Positions 12,101 through 24,081 are shown, numbered from the stretch's first letter. The stretch is 64,000 bases of DNA from Sipunculus nudus (GCA_026874595.1 CM049318.1:15454241-15518240); one strand, 5' to 3'. Numbers and translations are program-made. The notes: generated from the letters alone by a model not told the origin.

Positions 12101-15100
12101 TTGAACGGGCCACTACCAATCAAGATCCTGGCCGCGCCGGGGAATCGAACCTGTGTGGCCAGGGGATAGAGCAGAGCTTGTTAATACGCGACCAAAAAAA
12201 TTATGAATGACCGGAATATACCAACCCAGCTACCTTGTAATAACTGTAAACAGCCTGGGCGGATCGAGGATTAAGGAAAAGGGTTATCCAACCTAACAAA
12301 AGGGTTATAAAACCTAATAAAAAAGGTCCTAAAGTCCGGAAAGGGGGAGGTTTCCAGGCCGCCAAATTGGTTAAAAACCCTTTAAAAATGATTACATCGA
12401 CTGAAAAAGGGGGAGGGGGGGGGCGGGTTCCTGATCCCCTGGACTCCCTCCCTCCCCCCCCCCCCCCCCCCATCTTGATCCGTTTCTGGTAAACAACATG
12501 TGACCCTCGATATCTTGGCCCTTACTTGTTATGACGACATAGTATACATATTTTTGAACCCCCCCCCCTTCAATTCAGGCATGCATTATGTTCAAATGGC
12601 CATACGAGTGTCACAGGAAGATCACATTGCATATTCATACATCCTAAACAATTACAGGAATATACATATGACTTAATATCAACAAGCATGCCAAGCAGGC
12701 ACATGCTTAAGTTTATGTTTGTATATTCAATGCCGCTTCAATATAAATAAGGGACCCATGGGTCACGGTACTCATCTGAAGTTGATCTTCAAGGTAAAAG
12801 TCTAAAATAATTACAAATGGAGATTCAGTCTGAAAGAAAGAGTTAATAAAGGCCATGTTTGGATCATATGATTGATTTGTATTGATGACAAAAAATTGTT
12901 GCTAATAATATTTTGTGATCTGACCATGTGTTTCCTTATGATAAAACAGTTTGTTAACATCTAAGATCTATACTTTTACCATGATCATGGGATGGCTCTT
13001 TGATAAGGTGTTAACAGTACCGCAGTTTACATATATATCCAATCAGATCCTAATTCTTTTATTTTATCATTTTTTAACTTTATAAATATATGCACTTGCA
13101 ATATAACAAATGTCCCCAGTCCACACGTGCAAGGGATGGGGTGGTGATGGGAGATACAACATAACTGAATATACATATAGGATTTTAAATTTAATTCCAC
13201 CGTGCTTACTGGGAAAAAGTTGAATTTAAAATTAGTGAATATTTAAAAATGGACACTTGATTTCCCGTTCTGCTGAGGCAGGTAAATCATGAACATATAT
13301 CTATATTGGATCCTCATTTTTTATTATATCAAATTGTTTTCAAGTTTATAAATTGTATACAAATGCAATATAACACATATATCTAAATATACAATTTGCT
13401 AATTGATAAACTGAAGTGAGAACAACTATACACATCTGGCCCTGTTCCCCCAATGACTCATAAAATCAGGTAAGCTGGCAGATCTGTATTAAATGACCTA
13501 AAATGACCGGAAATGGGCTTCCTTGAACTTGACAAAGCAGGTGAATACAATAAGAGCCTTAACAAATTCAATGACTAGCAAATTATATTAGCTTTTACCC
13601 AAGTGACCCATGGACCATGACGCTTAATCATGATCTGGTGAGAATTCATAGGGAACCTTGAAAAATTGGTAGAACGACTTCCAAAGTGCTCTAAATCATG
13701 CTTTTTGCCCATATATAGTCCTTAGAAAATCGCTAATAGTGACCAGATTTAGGCATTCCAAGAAGACCTTACCAGTAGCTCCCTAGATGCTAAGTTAGAT
13801 GTTTCTGCGTTCAGCTGCTGCAGTTTGTGCCCATGTTATACTAATAGAGTGCTAAAATCACGTTCTCTCATATAGTTCGTAGAATATAGGTCACAGTGAC
13901 ATCATTTTAGTATTCAAAAGAATGTTTACAGACACCTCCCTGGATCTTATTCAAATTAGAAGATCTACTGTAACCAATCATGCAAATCTGTCTTATAGAG
14001 TGGTCAAATCTTGTTCTTTCACATATCTTTCAGAATAAATGTCAACACGACTTAATTTCAGGTTTCAACAGATATTTACCCAGGACGTCCTTGAATGTCA
14101 TAAGAAAAGATTCTAGGCCAAATGGATACAATTTGTATCCCGTCTGACTCACTGGGTACTCAAGATCATGTTTTTGCCCGTAATTTTTAAGATACAGGTT
14201 ACCACGACATAATTTCAGGTTTCCTAGGAAATGTGTCCTGATCGACCGACCTGGGTGTCAAGTTAGAAGTTACAAGGTGCAACAGTAAAGTTTTTTGCCC
14301 CGTCTGACTGTCTGGGTGCCTAAAATTATGTTTTGGCCAAAAACTCGCAGAATATAGGTCACAACCACTTTATTTCAGGTTTCCATAGAGGTTTGCCCAA
14401 GACTTCCCTGGATGTTAAGTTACAAGATTCTATGGCTTGTGGGCACAATGTATGCCCTGTCTGACTCACAGGGTGCTCAAAATCATGTTAACGGCCCGTT
14501 GTTTCGCAAAATATAGGTCACCATGACCTAAATGTAGGTTTCCCTAGAGATTTGCTTATGACCTCCCCTGGTGTACAGTTAGGTCAAGTTAAGGTCCAGT
14601 TAAGTTTCAAGGTCCAAGGGTTACGGTTTGTGGGAATATATTCGAATAAATGCATTAGTTATTCAGCTATTGGAGCTTTTGCATCAAATTTTTTTAATGT
14701 TCCTGGGGGTATTTATGAGCTCGAAAGAAATAGGTCGCAGTGACCTAATTTCAGATTTCCAAGGAGATTTTTCATGGACCCTCTATGGATATTCAGTCAG
14801 AAATTTCTCGGTCCAGCGGTTACGATTTCTGCCCTGTTAATGTACGGCCGGACGGACGGACAAACGGACAAAAAGTGATCGCTATAGCTTAAAAAATTTA
14901 ATGACTTTTCAGTCTGCTGTGTGTTTGGCAAAATTCAAGGTCCTGATTTTATATTTATGGTTATAATTTTATAAAATTACAAAATTCAGATCTAATTTTC
15001 GGTATACAATTGACTCTTGATTAAATAAAGCAATATCCCTGCAAAAAAGATCTTTAACTTCAACAATTATCATGTTAAGTGGGTAAATATCTTTCCTACA

Positions 15101-18100
15101 ACTTCAAGAAATAACATGATATTTACGTAATATGTGACATGTACATAGAAAATATACAGAGGAATATTTATCTAAATATGATAAAAAACAGATAATTGGT
15201 TTTGATATCGGGAAGTCCTGAAGTGTCACAATTGGTGTTTCATGGAACATGAAGTTGTTCCTTAATATGGAACGATCTCGCAGTGACCAAGTTTTCGGTT
15301 TGGTTGAAGATCTTAGGGACATCTAAAATTGGTAGTAATTATAATACATACTGAGGACGCAACACTGTCGATTGGAAGGCCCAGCACAATATCCAGAGAC
15401 GTAGGTACCGTTACAGCTTGCCGTAGTATAGCTGCACCGGCCCCGGAGTGCGTTACATCGGTTGTCTGAAAGATCAAAGGTTCAGTAGCATTATTTATGC
15501 ATCAGATATGATTATGTGTGTATATGAGTGGAATATAAATGTGTTTCCATGTTCGCATATAAACGTGAAAAAAATAACGTAAATATTGGTACAATGGATC
15601 TAGCAAGTCTTCCTAAAAAACCGAGTGATCATTTTATACCGAATCCTGGGTTCACGCAGACCTATTTTCGTGCATATAAGCACATCCGGATATACGCAGC
15701 GGACAGACAGTTACAAAATTATATGAGCGATTTTATAAGTACATAAACGCACATCAAAACAGTCTCAGGCTGAATCTATATATTAATAGCGTAAGGCGAT
15801 TTTTGTGATTTTCCGTATCTTCTCTGATACCACCGTACGGTTTGCTGTGATTTTCGACATACACATGCTCCGGGTTTGTCCGAAGAGATTCCGCCCACTT
15901 TTATTTGCAATATTTGCGTATTACTTGAATAATTAATAATTTTAATATTTGCTCATCCGCGGGCGCCTCTTTTCTTTGTGTCTGCGGGCCCGGTAACACA
16001 ATGGCCATAGAGTGTGTGATGGCGGGACAGAGTTTCACTCCGGGGGCCCTATGTGGGGTTTTCGTACAATTTGCGGTTTCATCCCCGAAATAATCCCCAT
16101 CGGCAATCCCTTCTCAAAAGGGGATCTTTGAAAGAATTGTTTTGCAGGCCTTCCTGCGACCCGGGGGTCGCACGAGGACTCCTACCTGCGACCAACCTGA
16201 CCTGATATGCTTGAGTGCACATCAACCGGGTCGCGGAATCCGTGATGGTTAAACAGCGCACACGCGGTCGCACGAAGTCCAGGGCCTAGCATGCGATTGA
16301 GATGCTTGACAAATATTCACAAACATATGTATATGTAGACTTACTATGTAACAGATGAAAAGAAAATGTTAACCAAATTCACGTCGTGGTTGGTACAGTG
16401 TGATGTGTACACGTGTGGATTTGTAAAAGTTGTAAACATAATATTGACTTAAAATGTTTTGAATATCGAGATTTTTTCTCATTACTACATTTACGAATGT
16501 ATAATTCCTGTAAAAAAATGTAGATTTAATACGGTTATACTGGTATTTGTCTCTTTTATATCCATATGACATCTCATTCAATAATGTTTATGTAATACTC
16601 TTTATTTTTAAAGACTTTATATTTTTCATTCAGTATGTATGCATATTGCGTATAAGCCATGGCCATAATTGTTATTATTTTCACAAATAAAACTGGTATT
16701 TTTGCGTTCTTTACTTAGGTCTATTCCATCGGCGGTTTCTTTTGTATGTAATTGTGATATTGTTGATCAGTTTCTCATGTCACATGGTACATGTGTAGGT
16801 ACTATTTGTTAAAGACCCAGACCACATGTTAGGCACTGGCTTTTGGCGAAGGTGAACGACAGTACGCTGTTCCGAAATATGTTCCGAACGCTGTTCCAAA
16901 AGATTTTTATCCACAACACCATACATATAATGGATATATATATTAAAAGCGCAACACGATTTTTGTGATTTTCCGTATCTCGGGATTTCCGGTGGATTTC
17001 CGATACCACCGTATGGATTGTTGTGTTCGCCCAAAACCGTGCGTAGCACGGGTAATTGCTAGTTGTAATATAATTAATATTGCGTACTTCTATTTATCTT
17101 TTCAATTTCAAATATACAATTCACTTTTGGAAAGTAAAGATGATTTAAAAAATTACACTTCACAGGTATGACCTGAAAACCGAATCTCGTCTACATGAAA
17201 TAACACCTCTGATGCAAAGAAAAAAAATGGATGTTTACAACGTCTCAATGGGATTAGGACAAAAATAAATCTTGATCGCGAAACTATTTGTAGAACTGGA
17301 AATCCCATGTTATAAAAAATATTGTTATAAAACATTGCAAGTAAAACTCGAGTAGTATTAGTATAAGTATTATTAGTATTAGTTTCATACGAAAGAAATT
17401 GTAATTTAATTTGGTCGTTTCCTGGTATACACAAACGCAATTATAAATGCGTATATTTTTTTTTGGAGCTAAAATACCCCTGAATTTAGTATAACTTTAA
17501 ACAGTTGCTGAAGTACAGATTCGTGTTAGGATTCGATTGCTAAATTATATTTGATGATTGATAGATAATAACCCACCGATGACCGATTATTAATGCATCG
17601 GTTATGTTTTGTACCTTCTATGTCACCGTGAACGCTGCTGTATATAAATATTACTAAAATAGTGGCGACGTCAATTAAGTCTGACGCTGAATAATTAAGG
17701 TAGTGATTATTCACATTTTTTGGTACCAGATGGTTCAGTTTTAACGATGTTCGCTCTTTTTTGTCCTTCTTATAGCTCCAATATTAATATAATATTGTAC
17801 CTGGACAATATGAATAATTTGAATAAATCAAAATAAATGTTTGTTAAATAGTTCTGTTATCTAACAATTTGCATTTTAAACTTTATTTTCATTGCAATTA
17901 TTATTGTGTATATATTATAACTTAAAACCTATGAAATTCCATATAGTCTAGTCTATGAGGATTGCACTAACCGGAATTGCATCCAGCTCTGTAACAGCGA
18001 GCGGTTTGCCTGGTTATGCAGCTCCCCCCGCAGGTGGCTCGGCGTACCACGCTGCCATATCGATATCTGTATCCAAGAGTCCCGCAAGTAGGGGCACTGC

Positions 18101-19693
18101 ATGGTCTCCATGACGACCAGCGAACTACGCAATTCTAAATGAAACCATATTGACATATGTTTAAATAAAACATAAATATCCGCACAAACATCTTGTTAAA
18201 TAGAATGTGGTAAACGTAATGGTATGAATGAAATAAATATGTTCAACATTGTAGACGGTTAAATTAGTAGTTTGTTAGTCATGCGGATGTATAACAGGCC
18301 TAATCGGTATTTGGCATATATTAACTGAAGATTGACCATAGGTAAGTCTGTTCTGCATTTACACCCGAGCCGACTGGCTTATCTCGGTTTCTATAGCGTG
18401 AAGCGACTAAGGAGTTAAACTCCTCTTGGATGAGTCGCTGCTCGCTGTCCATCGCAGGTTACCTTCCCTGTATGTAATGGTACCCATTTCTACTGCTGGG
18501 TGGAGGGAGGCACACTTGCGGTTGGACCTTGCCCAAGGGTCTTGGCACGGTGGGGGTCTGGCCAGTATTCGAACTCATGACCCCTCGACCATGAGCTCGT
18601 CACCTTTATCATTACACCACTGCCCCAAAGATTGACTGTGGGGGCCGCCAAAGAAATCCATTAACAAGGACATCTGGCAGCAAATCCAAAGAAACGGAGT
18701 TTGCAAATGGTGTTTTGGAACCAGTGACCGAATGCTCGAAAGGTGTTTTCATTATCAAAGGTATCTAAGTTTTAGATGTGCAATTTTAATTGGAATGCGC
18801 TAAAGATGTTAACCTTTAAACGAATTCTTAGACATGTGAAAAAGCAAGGCAAAGCATTTGGAGGAGCGTGAGGGCATGTTTAATTGTTAAAAAAAATGTG
18901 CGAGAACGGTATTCATTTTCTAATATTTTGAAATTTTCATTTCAATATATAAGTATATCTTTATTCATAAAAAATAATATTCGTGAGGGACATTTTATCC
19001 CCATTGGCACCTTTGTCAGTTCAAAAATTTTAATTCAATTTTGATCAACTGATAAGCTATTGTATGTATAAAAAGTGCAAGAAACCATGAAAGTCGAATT
19101 GCACAAAATTAAAATGATCAAAATGAATTTAAAGAGAAAATATTTTGGGATGAAATATGACGTAACCCATGCAATGACCCAATGAGGGCTCATGTGGTCG
19201 GTCATGTGCTCATTTTATCCATGCCACGGATGTTATTCCCTCCTAAATCAAATAAGTTAAATACGGAAACAAAGATGTGATCAATGAGAGCCACCGTTAC
19301 CAGACGGGGAGTCCAAATGAAAGCAAAACTGTTAACGGTCTAACAGTAAAAATTACCTATACGGCAAAGTTAAAAAAAGAAGAACATAACTATACTGTTC
19401 CTTCAGCCTACGAGTCTATTAGATTTCAAGTTCAATCATAAATTTTGTAAGACATTTTATTGAAAAATAAAAACAAACAGCAAAATAGCCTGCAGTGGCT
19501 ACACCGGACCTAGTCGAGATAACAATTAGTAATCTTTGACAAAGTAACCCAAAACGAGGAATTTCGTGTACAGTTTTATAAGAAGAAGAATAAAGACTCT
19601 TACGGTAGGTTTGCAGTCATCGTCACAGCCTTGTGCGCATGCGCAGATTGCCGCAAGAAGAAGCAGCGCCGCAGCAATACCCCGCTCAGCCAT
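8727..19693 (-). CDS. Gene A: secreted TSP1 / defensin-like / M15 peptidase-like protein
   Basis: Spliced gene with six coding exons: 19604-19693, 17972-18134, 15352-15465, 11250-11380, 10632-10785 and 8727-9148. All have AG/GT borders and intron phases 0, 1, 1, 0, 1. The exons sum to 1074 nt, in frame, giving 357 residues. The predicted protein has a signal peptide, one TSP1-like module (about residues 31 to 84), a six-cysteine defensin-like module (about 85 to 122), then an M15-type peptidoglycan-peptidase fold spread over three exons, with a Thr-rich stretch inside its last part. M15_4 enzymes cleave peptidoglycan stem peptides or D-Ala-D-Ala bonds using zinc. Here the Asp ligand is Lys and the WGG region is changed, so activity is doubtful. 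A function in extracellular microbe recognition is inference. Gene B at 35 to 48 kb is its tandem paralogue. Confidence 0.8.
10000..10590. repeat. 20-bp minisatellite in a gene A intron
   Basis: About 29 tandem, diverged 20-bp units of the form CATAGTGTCAATATCAGTAT, visible as an exact 20-base rhythm (for example through 10180 to 10340). The array begins about 40 bp downstream of the splice donor of the 10632-10785 exon. Short open frames across it are periodic artefacts. Confidence 0.9.
10632..10785 (-). CDS. Gene A exon: M15 middle part with HxxGHA motif
   Basis: Acceptor TGTACAG before 10785, donor G|GTACGT at 10632/10631, phase 0 in and 1 out, 154 bp. It encodes a VNVTTSW start, then LHHQIGHAIKF, then a CDGGCM cysteine pair. 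The M15 signature is SxHxxGxAxD: the His (first zinc ligand) and the G-x-A part are kept, but the Asp (second ligand, seven residues after the His) is Lys. The exon aligns well with 38534-38681 of gene B (VYVTHSW, HLVGHAIVM, CNTACM). Confidence 0.85.
11250..11380 (-). CDS. Gene A exon: M15 N-terminal part
   Basis: Acceptor TTTAATAG before 11380, donor AAG|GTAATA at 11250/11249, phase 1 in and 0 out, 131 bp. The encoded segment (SQCTLRPYVN ... QSCRVK) matches the gene B exon 41146-41270 (SECTVRRYSS ... RICVVK) in position, phase and end residues. In gene B this exon is 125 bp, two codons shorter. Confidence 0.8.
11985..12190 (-). mobile_element. tRNA-derived SINE fragment, minus strand
   Basis: On the minus strand a perfect B-box GGTTCGATTCC (12141 to 12151) lies about 40 bp after an A-box-like stretch, followed by a body through TCTGTGGGTCTCCGGTTTTC. 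No complete tRNA fold is visible. It lies in the gene A intron between the cysteine-rich exon and the first M15 exon. Confidence 0.55.
12200..13580. other. intronic DNA of gene A, low-complexity G and C tracts
   Basis: No exon seen. It holds a GGGGG/CCCCC-rich stretch at about 12400 to 12475. The GA- and CCC-rich part near 12250 to 12400 resembles text near 45740 to 45830 (a rearranged ATCCAGGATTT and GGTCCAACC pattern), probably remnants of one dispersed repeat. Confidence 0.4.
13590..14880. repeat. degenerate tandem repeat, period about 155 to 161 bp
   Basis: The phrase TTTCAGGTTTCC and its variants recurs near 13750, 13907, 14062, 14216, 14376 and 14537, then near 14750. Each is followed by the same downstream words (GTCAAGTTAGAAG, CCCTGTCTGACTCAC, AAATCATGTTTTTGCCC). 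The array ends in GGACGGACGGACAAACGGAC and AGTGATCGCTATAGC. Related sequence occurs at 42.2 to 43.1 kb and 44.56 to 44.86 kb, so this is a dispersed family that expands in tandem. It lies inside a gene A intron. Confidence 0.75.
15352..15465 (-). CDS. Gene A exon: six-cysteine defensin-like module
   Basis: Acceptor TTTCAG before 15465, donor CTCA|GTATGT at 15352/15351, phase 1 in and out, exactly 114 bp (38 codons). Its cysteine spacing is C-x6-C-x6-C-x8-C-x7-CC, ending SGYCAGPSNRQCC. The gene B exon 47192-47305 has the identical spacing and length. Adjacent terminal cysteines with this layout recall beta-defensin-like modules that accompany peptidoglycan-active domains in invertebrate and fungal proteins. 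Family membership is judged from spacing only. A phase 1-1 exon is easily shuffled. Confidence 0.8.
15771..16300. repeat. Helitron-like 5' end and GC-richer repeat remnant
   Basis: Sequence from TATATATTAATAGCG at about 15776 through GATTTTTGTGATTTTCCG and GATACCACCGTACGG matches the start of the short element at 16933. The copy then diverges into unrelated, GC-richer sequence up to about 16300. I could not find its 3' end. Confidence 0.45.
16933..17062 (+). mobile_element. short Helitron-like non-autonomous element
   Basis: The 3' end is typical of a Helitron: a six-bp stem hairpin CCGTGC-GTA-GCACGG (17037 to 17051), then seven bases, then CTAG followed by T (17059 to 17063). The 5' end starts in TATATATTAAAAGC. 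At about 130 bp it can only be a non-autonomous derivative. A second copy of its 5' half lies at 15.77 kb in the same gene A intron. Confidence 0.65.
17972..18134 (-). CDS. Gene A exon: TSP1-like module
   Basis: Acceptor CATTTAG before 18134, donor TCCG|GTTAGT at 17972/17971, phase 0 in and 1 out, 163 bp. The correct frame gives CVVRWSSWRPCSAPTCG with further cysteines at CGGSC, ARC and AGC, a thrombospondin type-1 pattern (WxxWxxC...CG). A longer open frame in another phase is a shadow. Gene B carries the same module at 47569-47737. Confidence 0.8.
18360..18632 (-). mobile_element. tRNA-derived SINE with V/Meta-type body, minus strand
   Basis: On the minus strand: GGGGCAGTGGTGTAATGATAAAGG with an A-box-like start, a B-box-like AGTTCGAATACT near 18570, CTTGGGCAAGGTCC near 18530, then AGAAATGGGTACC near 18490. 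This order (tRNA head, conserved central core) is known from widespread metazoan SINEs. It lies in the intron between the signal-peptide and TSP1 exons of gene A. Confidence 0.7.
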
Positions 19694-19726
19694 ATTCAAG
19701 GCAGACGACGGTTGTGTTTCCTGTTT
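19604..19726 (-). CDS. Gene A exon: 5' UTR end and signal peptide
   Basis: Acceptor GAATTTCAG before 19726. 33 bases of 5' UTR precede an ATG at 19693; 30 codons follow to donor ACC|GTAAGA at 19604/19603, phase 0. The peptide MAERGIAAALLLLAAICACA then QGCDDDC has a short positive start, a long Ala/Leu core and a small-residue cleavage site, so it is a signal peptide. Earlier in-frame ATGs on this strand lie upstream of the acceptor in intronic sequence. Confidence 0.75.
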
Positions 19727-20057
19727 CTGAAATTCCGGATATATAGTTAATAGTGTATGGAATGGTATGGGGGAAAAAGATAGAGATAACTTTCTGTAAC
19801 CGTAATTTTGTTGCATTCAGTTCAGATTCAGCCCTGTGGAACTGCAGCATGGACTTATGTTAATTTGTATTATAAGGCGTTTTGTATTAAGTAAGAATGG
19901 AAAAAGATAAGTAAAATTTATTTTTGTAAATATGCATAATTAACTTACCTTTGTTTTGTATTATAAATATATATTCCTGCTTATATATAGATATACATAT
20001 GTAAAATATGATATGTTATAAAATGCCATATATTAAATATATGTATACTATAAATAA

Positions 20058-20096
<39 letters not shown>

Positions 20097-20418
20097 GCTG
20101 TTTTAAGAAAAAAAACCTTTTATGATAACTTTCTCTTAATTTAATCTTATGTAATGGCATACAAGTCCACTCTGTAGATTTATGTCATAAACTAAATCTG
20201 TATAAGTTTTTATACGAATAAATTATCTGTTAAGCCCACCCTAATACTTTAAGGAAATAACTTTTTTTTGTTTGAATCACTTAAGGTAAAAAGAACGAAG
20301 AATATAAAATTCTCCAATATCTTAACCTGCAATTTAGCAAGAAGAATATTCTAATTGTACTAGGCGCTGAAATATTATTAATGAAAGATACCTGTCAGAA
20401 TATAAGTTTCGTGCTTAC

Positions 20419-20475
20419 CTGTAAAGGCTCTTGGTATCAGCACCAGTATCAGCGCTGGGTATCAGCTCCTGTATG
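20419..20475 (-). other. Gene A non-coding first exon (predicted)
   Basis: A strong donor TTTACAG|GTAAGC ends at 20419. The sequence up to about 20475 repeats CTGATACC-type words and has no ATG in frame. The TATA-like box about 25 to 30 bases upstream places the transcription start near 20470 to 20475. The 5' limit is an estimate. Confidence 0.45.
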
Positions 20476-20499
20476 ATACGCTGCGGCACCCAAGGTTCC

Positions 20500-20506
20500 T
20501 TAAATA
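20500..20506 (-). promoter_or_regulatory. TATA-like box of gene A
   Basis: TATTTAA on the minus strand, in GC-richer surroundings, about 80 bases upstream of the splice donor of the non-coding first exon. No other core promoter element was recognised. Confidence 0.4.
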
Positions 20507-20780
20507 ACCATCGGACAGGAATCGCTTGGGCAGTCTACCTTGAAATTCTGGGAATTTTACGACCTACCCGGATTACAGGTAGTCAGAAAACGAATACACC
20601 TAAATGTCTTACGATGTGCGATTGCTATCTTTATTATTGTGCAAGATCCTTTTACGGGACATTTATATCTACATTTATTACCAGGCTAACCGTTCTGTTG
20701 CGTTCTGTAAAACAATGATCCCCCTTTTATTAAGTGTCGAGAATCTGTTTTTAGGTCATGTTCTTACGGGTGCACAATCG

Positions 20781-20783
<3 letters not shown>

Positions 20784-20840
<57 letters not shown>

Positions 20841-20866
20841 ACTGAGACAGAGAGAGAGAGAGAGGT
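20784..20866. repeat. (TA)n and (GA)n microsatellites
   Basis: A TA run (about 20784 to 20838) followed by a short AGAGAG run. Open frames on both strands translate to YIYIYI and are artefacts. Confidence 0.95.
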
Positions 20867-22139
20867 CGGAAGAAATTTATGAAACCTTTGACATTCAACT
20901 CTGTTGTGTAATACATTTTTCTGCAAAATTTCTGCAAAATATTCTGCAAGATACATTATATTAACAATTAAACCATATGAGCTGTCAGGTGCGTAAATGT
21001 TACCTGATAAGTGTGTTCATAATAAAGCACACATCGTCTGTCAGTTTCACAGCTATGAGCATAGAGACAGAGGGAGACACACTGACGGACAGACATCAAG
21101 AAGGTCTGGTGTCAGGTTCAAGCTGCAATATAGGGACAGATTCACGGACGTTAGTCAGGTACAGGCACGGGCCATGTTTGCTGAAAAAAAATGTAAGGGT
21201 CATTTATAATTTCTTCAACAGTTTTCAGCACTGCATTATTAATATTCAATTGGGTTTTGGTAATTCAATTGGGTCATTGACACTTGGAACATCCTAATTT
21301 TTTTCTTATTATTAAAAGAGGAAAATATGTAGAAACTATAAAATGCTTAACGAAATTACCTAATGCTAACTGTTTATTACACTACCTATTTCTTATATTC
21401 ACTAACGAGTGAGGGGGACAAAAGGTATTTTGTCCCATGCCTTTAAAAAGGGGAGGGGTATATATCCCATTGCCCCCTGAAACACGACCCATAAGTGCAG
21501 TTTCAGGTACAGCGACAAGTCTTTAGGTTAAGTAAACATATTCCACTAGCGTTTGTTGTGTGAACGGAGGATTTCATTCCGATCCAAGACATTGCACTGA
21601 TTTGATTGGTTCTTACACATGTGACATCATGGACTGTATTTAACAACAATCCAGATCTAGTAATGTATGTTGTTTTTATTCTCTCCTGAAAATTTGGGCC
21701 TGTCAGTGGCAGAAATATTGTGCTTTTACCGAGACCTAGTCACAGTGGATTTCCTAGTTTGTGACCTCACTGCCGAGTTGATAGTGGTCATAGATGTGGC
21801 AATAGTTTTTGAACAAATCACACAACCTCATGTTTTTTGTGTGGAAAAAAATAAATGAAAATATGTTTTTTTCCCAGGAATTAGGTTCATTTTGTGTAAA
21901 ATCTATATTATTTTTATAGGCAATTATGTTATATGATAATAATTTGAGATTGGGAATACGCTTGCTTGACCCATAATACAGGTACAGGAACAGGTCTGAC
22001 TAAAAACCATTTTTTTAACCAATGACAATTTCATACTTTTCATCGATAAGCATGTCAGTATGTCCATTTCCAGGATGATAAATGTATTTTGGCACATTTT
22101 ACAAAGGGGCGGGGGCGGGTTTCAATATACCTGTAGCCT
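20867..22139. other. intergenic DNA, no gene seen
   Basis: Upstream of gene A. The short plus-strand frames at 20977 to 21297 and 21667 to 21858 show no family resemblance and no supporting context. A piece near 21410 to 21490 (GGGACAAAAGG ... ATCCCATTGCCCC) has the look of a dispersed repeat. Confidence 0.5.
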
Positions 22140-23240
22140 CGACCTGCGGTCTTTAGTCTTGAAGCTATCTTGAGTTAGACAACCCTTTCAATATCGCGGT
22201 CTAACTCAAGAATGTCTTGACCTTAACCGAACATAAAAATATGCACATCGGTTTACACCACATGGTGACCCGTAATTAATATGGAGCACGTGTCGCATAA
22301 TTTAACGTGTCATTATATTATATTTAAAACCTAGATCAAAAGTGTTATCATTATTTTTGCTAACAACGTATATTTGTTTTTTAATATATCGAGCGTTTAT
22401 AATCAGCCAGTTTCAAAATATAGCATTGCCAATGTCAAAATAATGGTCAAATTGTACACCGAGTGTTCCCCATAAGAAAGCGGTTAGCGATTTGTTTTGC
22501 TTGTCCATTTCAGGTCAAGCAAACGTATTCCTAATCTCATTAGGCCTTTATTATCATATAACACAATTGCCTATGAAAAGAAATTAATATAGTTATTTAC
22601 ATAAACTAAACCCAATTCCTGGGGGAAACACCTTTTTCTATTTATTTTCCACAAAAAGGTTGAATAATTTGTTCAAAAACTATTGGCACACACATGCAGG
22701 GAAACCCATGTGACTAAAAATTCTAAATCTCATCAAAACATGTATTGCTGGATGTATTGCTAGAAAGTCATTTCTAAATTTTGCCTGTGACGTCACACTT
22801 TGCACCAGCCAATCACATCAGGGCCCAGTCTTTATTCAGGATCAAATGCTCATGTACATAACACCACCACATACTGTAAGGTTTACCTAAACTTAAACGC
22901 GTGCAGGTTCGAACGCACTCGCTTCGCATCTGTCACACTGCTACAACGCAGGCTTATATTACAAAGAAAATACCATAGCATGGGTTAATTATTACCGGAA
23001 AACAGTATTTTTGTGATTGAACACGTCACATAAAAATCATCATTAATAAACTCCCATTACTTTACAGTATTGTGCCTCAAGACCCCGTCAAGACTGCCTT
23101 GAACCTGTCTTGGGTTACCATGGCAATCGAATGTTTATCAAGATTGTTTTCAAGACAGTCTTGGATATTTACATCCGACTTGACTCAAGACTCAGTCTTC
23201 TAGACCGGTCTTGAGTTCAAGATTGTTCTAACATTTAAAT
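22140..23240. repeat. inverted-repeat region rich in CTTGAGT/CAAGAC words
   Basis: Words such as TCTTGAGTTAGAC and GTCTAACTCAAGA near 22160 to 22220 are inverted copies of each other. A second cluster (23080 to 23235: GTCAAGACTGCC, AAGACAGTCTTGG, GACTCAAGACTCAGTCTTC, CTTGAGTTCAAGA) pairs both within itself and with the first. The two clusters may be the arms of a 1.1 kb foldback element. No duplication of target sequence was identified. Confidence 0.5.
22600..22900. repeat. dispersed repeat, copy 1 (CRE-containing)
   Basis: This stretch shares long words in the same order with 31280 to 31640: TTCTATTTATTTT, TTGTTCAAAAACTATTG, TCTCATCAAAA, CCTGTGACGTCACACTTTGCA and ACATAACACCA. It contains a perfect TGACGTCA palindrome near 22786. 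No coding potential. Confidence 0.75.
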
Positions 23241-24081
23241 TGAGATCCACCCCAGATACTTAGTTCGAAGTCACAAGTACAGTAAAAATTACTGCCTACT
23301 CAGGACACCAAGACAAACAAGTGCGGGTTACGGAACAAGTAAAAGTATCTGGCCTAAAATCTCATATTAGCTAACACAGACGCAAACAAACACCTATTAT
23401 ATAAATTATATAAAGTAAAACTATTTACACTTTTTTTTTACAGAATAAAACCTCTCATGGCACGTTTCTCTTAATAAAAGCTATTTATATATAATATAAA
23501 TATATTCAGTATACATATATATATATATATATATATAGTCATATGCATACACATTAACGCAATAGTCAGTAAATATGCTTACTTATTTGTTTATTTATTT
23601 TTTTACATATTTCGCACAAATGGACGACCAATGCCTGGATTGATTAAATGATTAAAAGAATATCTAGTATCCACTGGTCCATCTGATAAACTCTGTACAA
23701 TGTACCGTTCCAATCTCAGTGGCGACACCTGTCCAGGACAAATGGGATTGAGTGTTCTGGTTTATCAAGTCGTAATATATGAAGTTAGGAGGGTGTGCGT
23801 TTATCCCCGTTCGTGTGTGTGTGTGTGTGTGTGTTGTGTGCTAAGTCACAACATAACTCATGCAATGATGAACGGAATCTCATGAGATTTCAGGACTATT
23901 CGGGAATGGCCCAAAGAAAAATCGATTAGATGTTGTTGTTTATCCGGATTCAGGAACGTCGGCTAGGAATATTCACAAATGTAGAGTAATTTATGCAAGA
24001 AAGAACCTTGGAATATGGACCGAATAGATGAATGGAAACACATGGCGGAGGCTTGCGTGTCTTAGAATGCAGATTTCGTGG
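23241..24081. other. intergenic DNA with TA and GT microsatellites
   Basis: TA run near 23510 to 23536 and GT run near 23813 to 23834. No coding region recognised. Confidence 0.5.

Noticed and set aside
17953-18156. 67-residue open frame over the TSP1 exon of gene A
   Set aside because: It is a shadow in another frame. The frame with WSSWRPCS and phase-compatible splice sites is the coding one.
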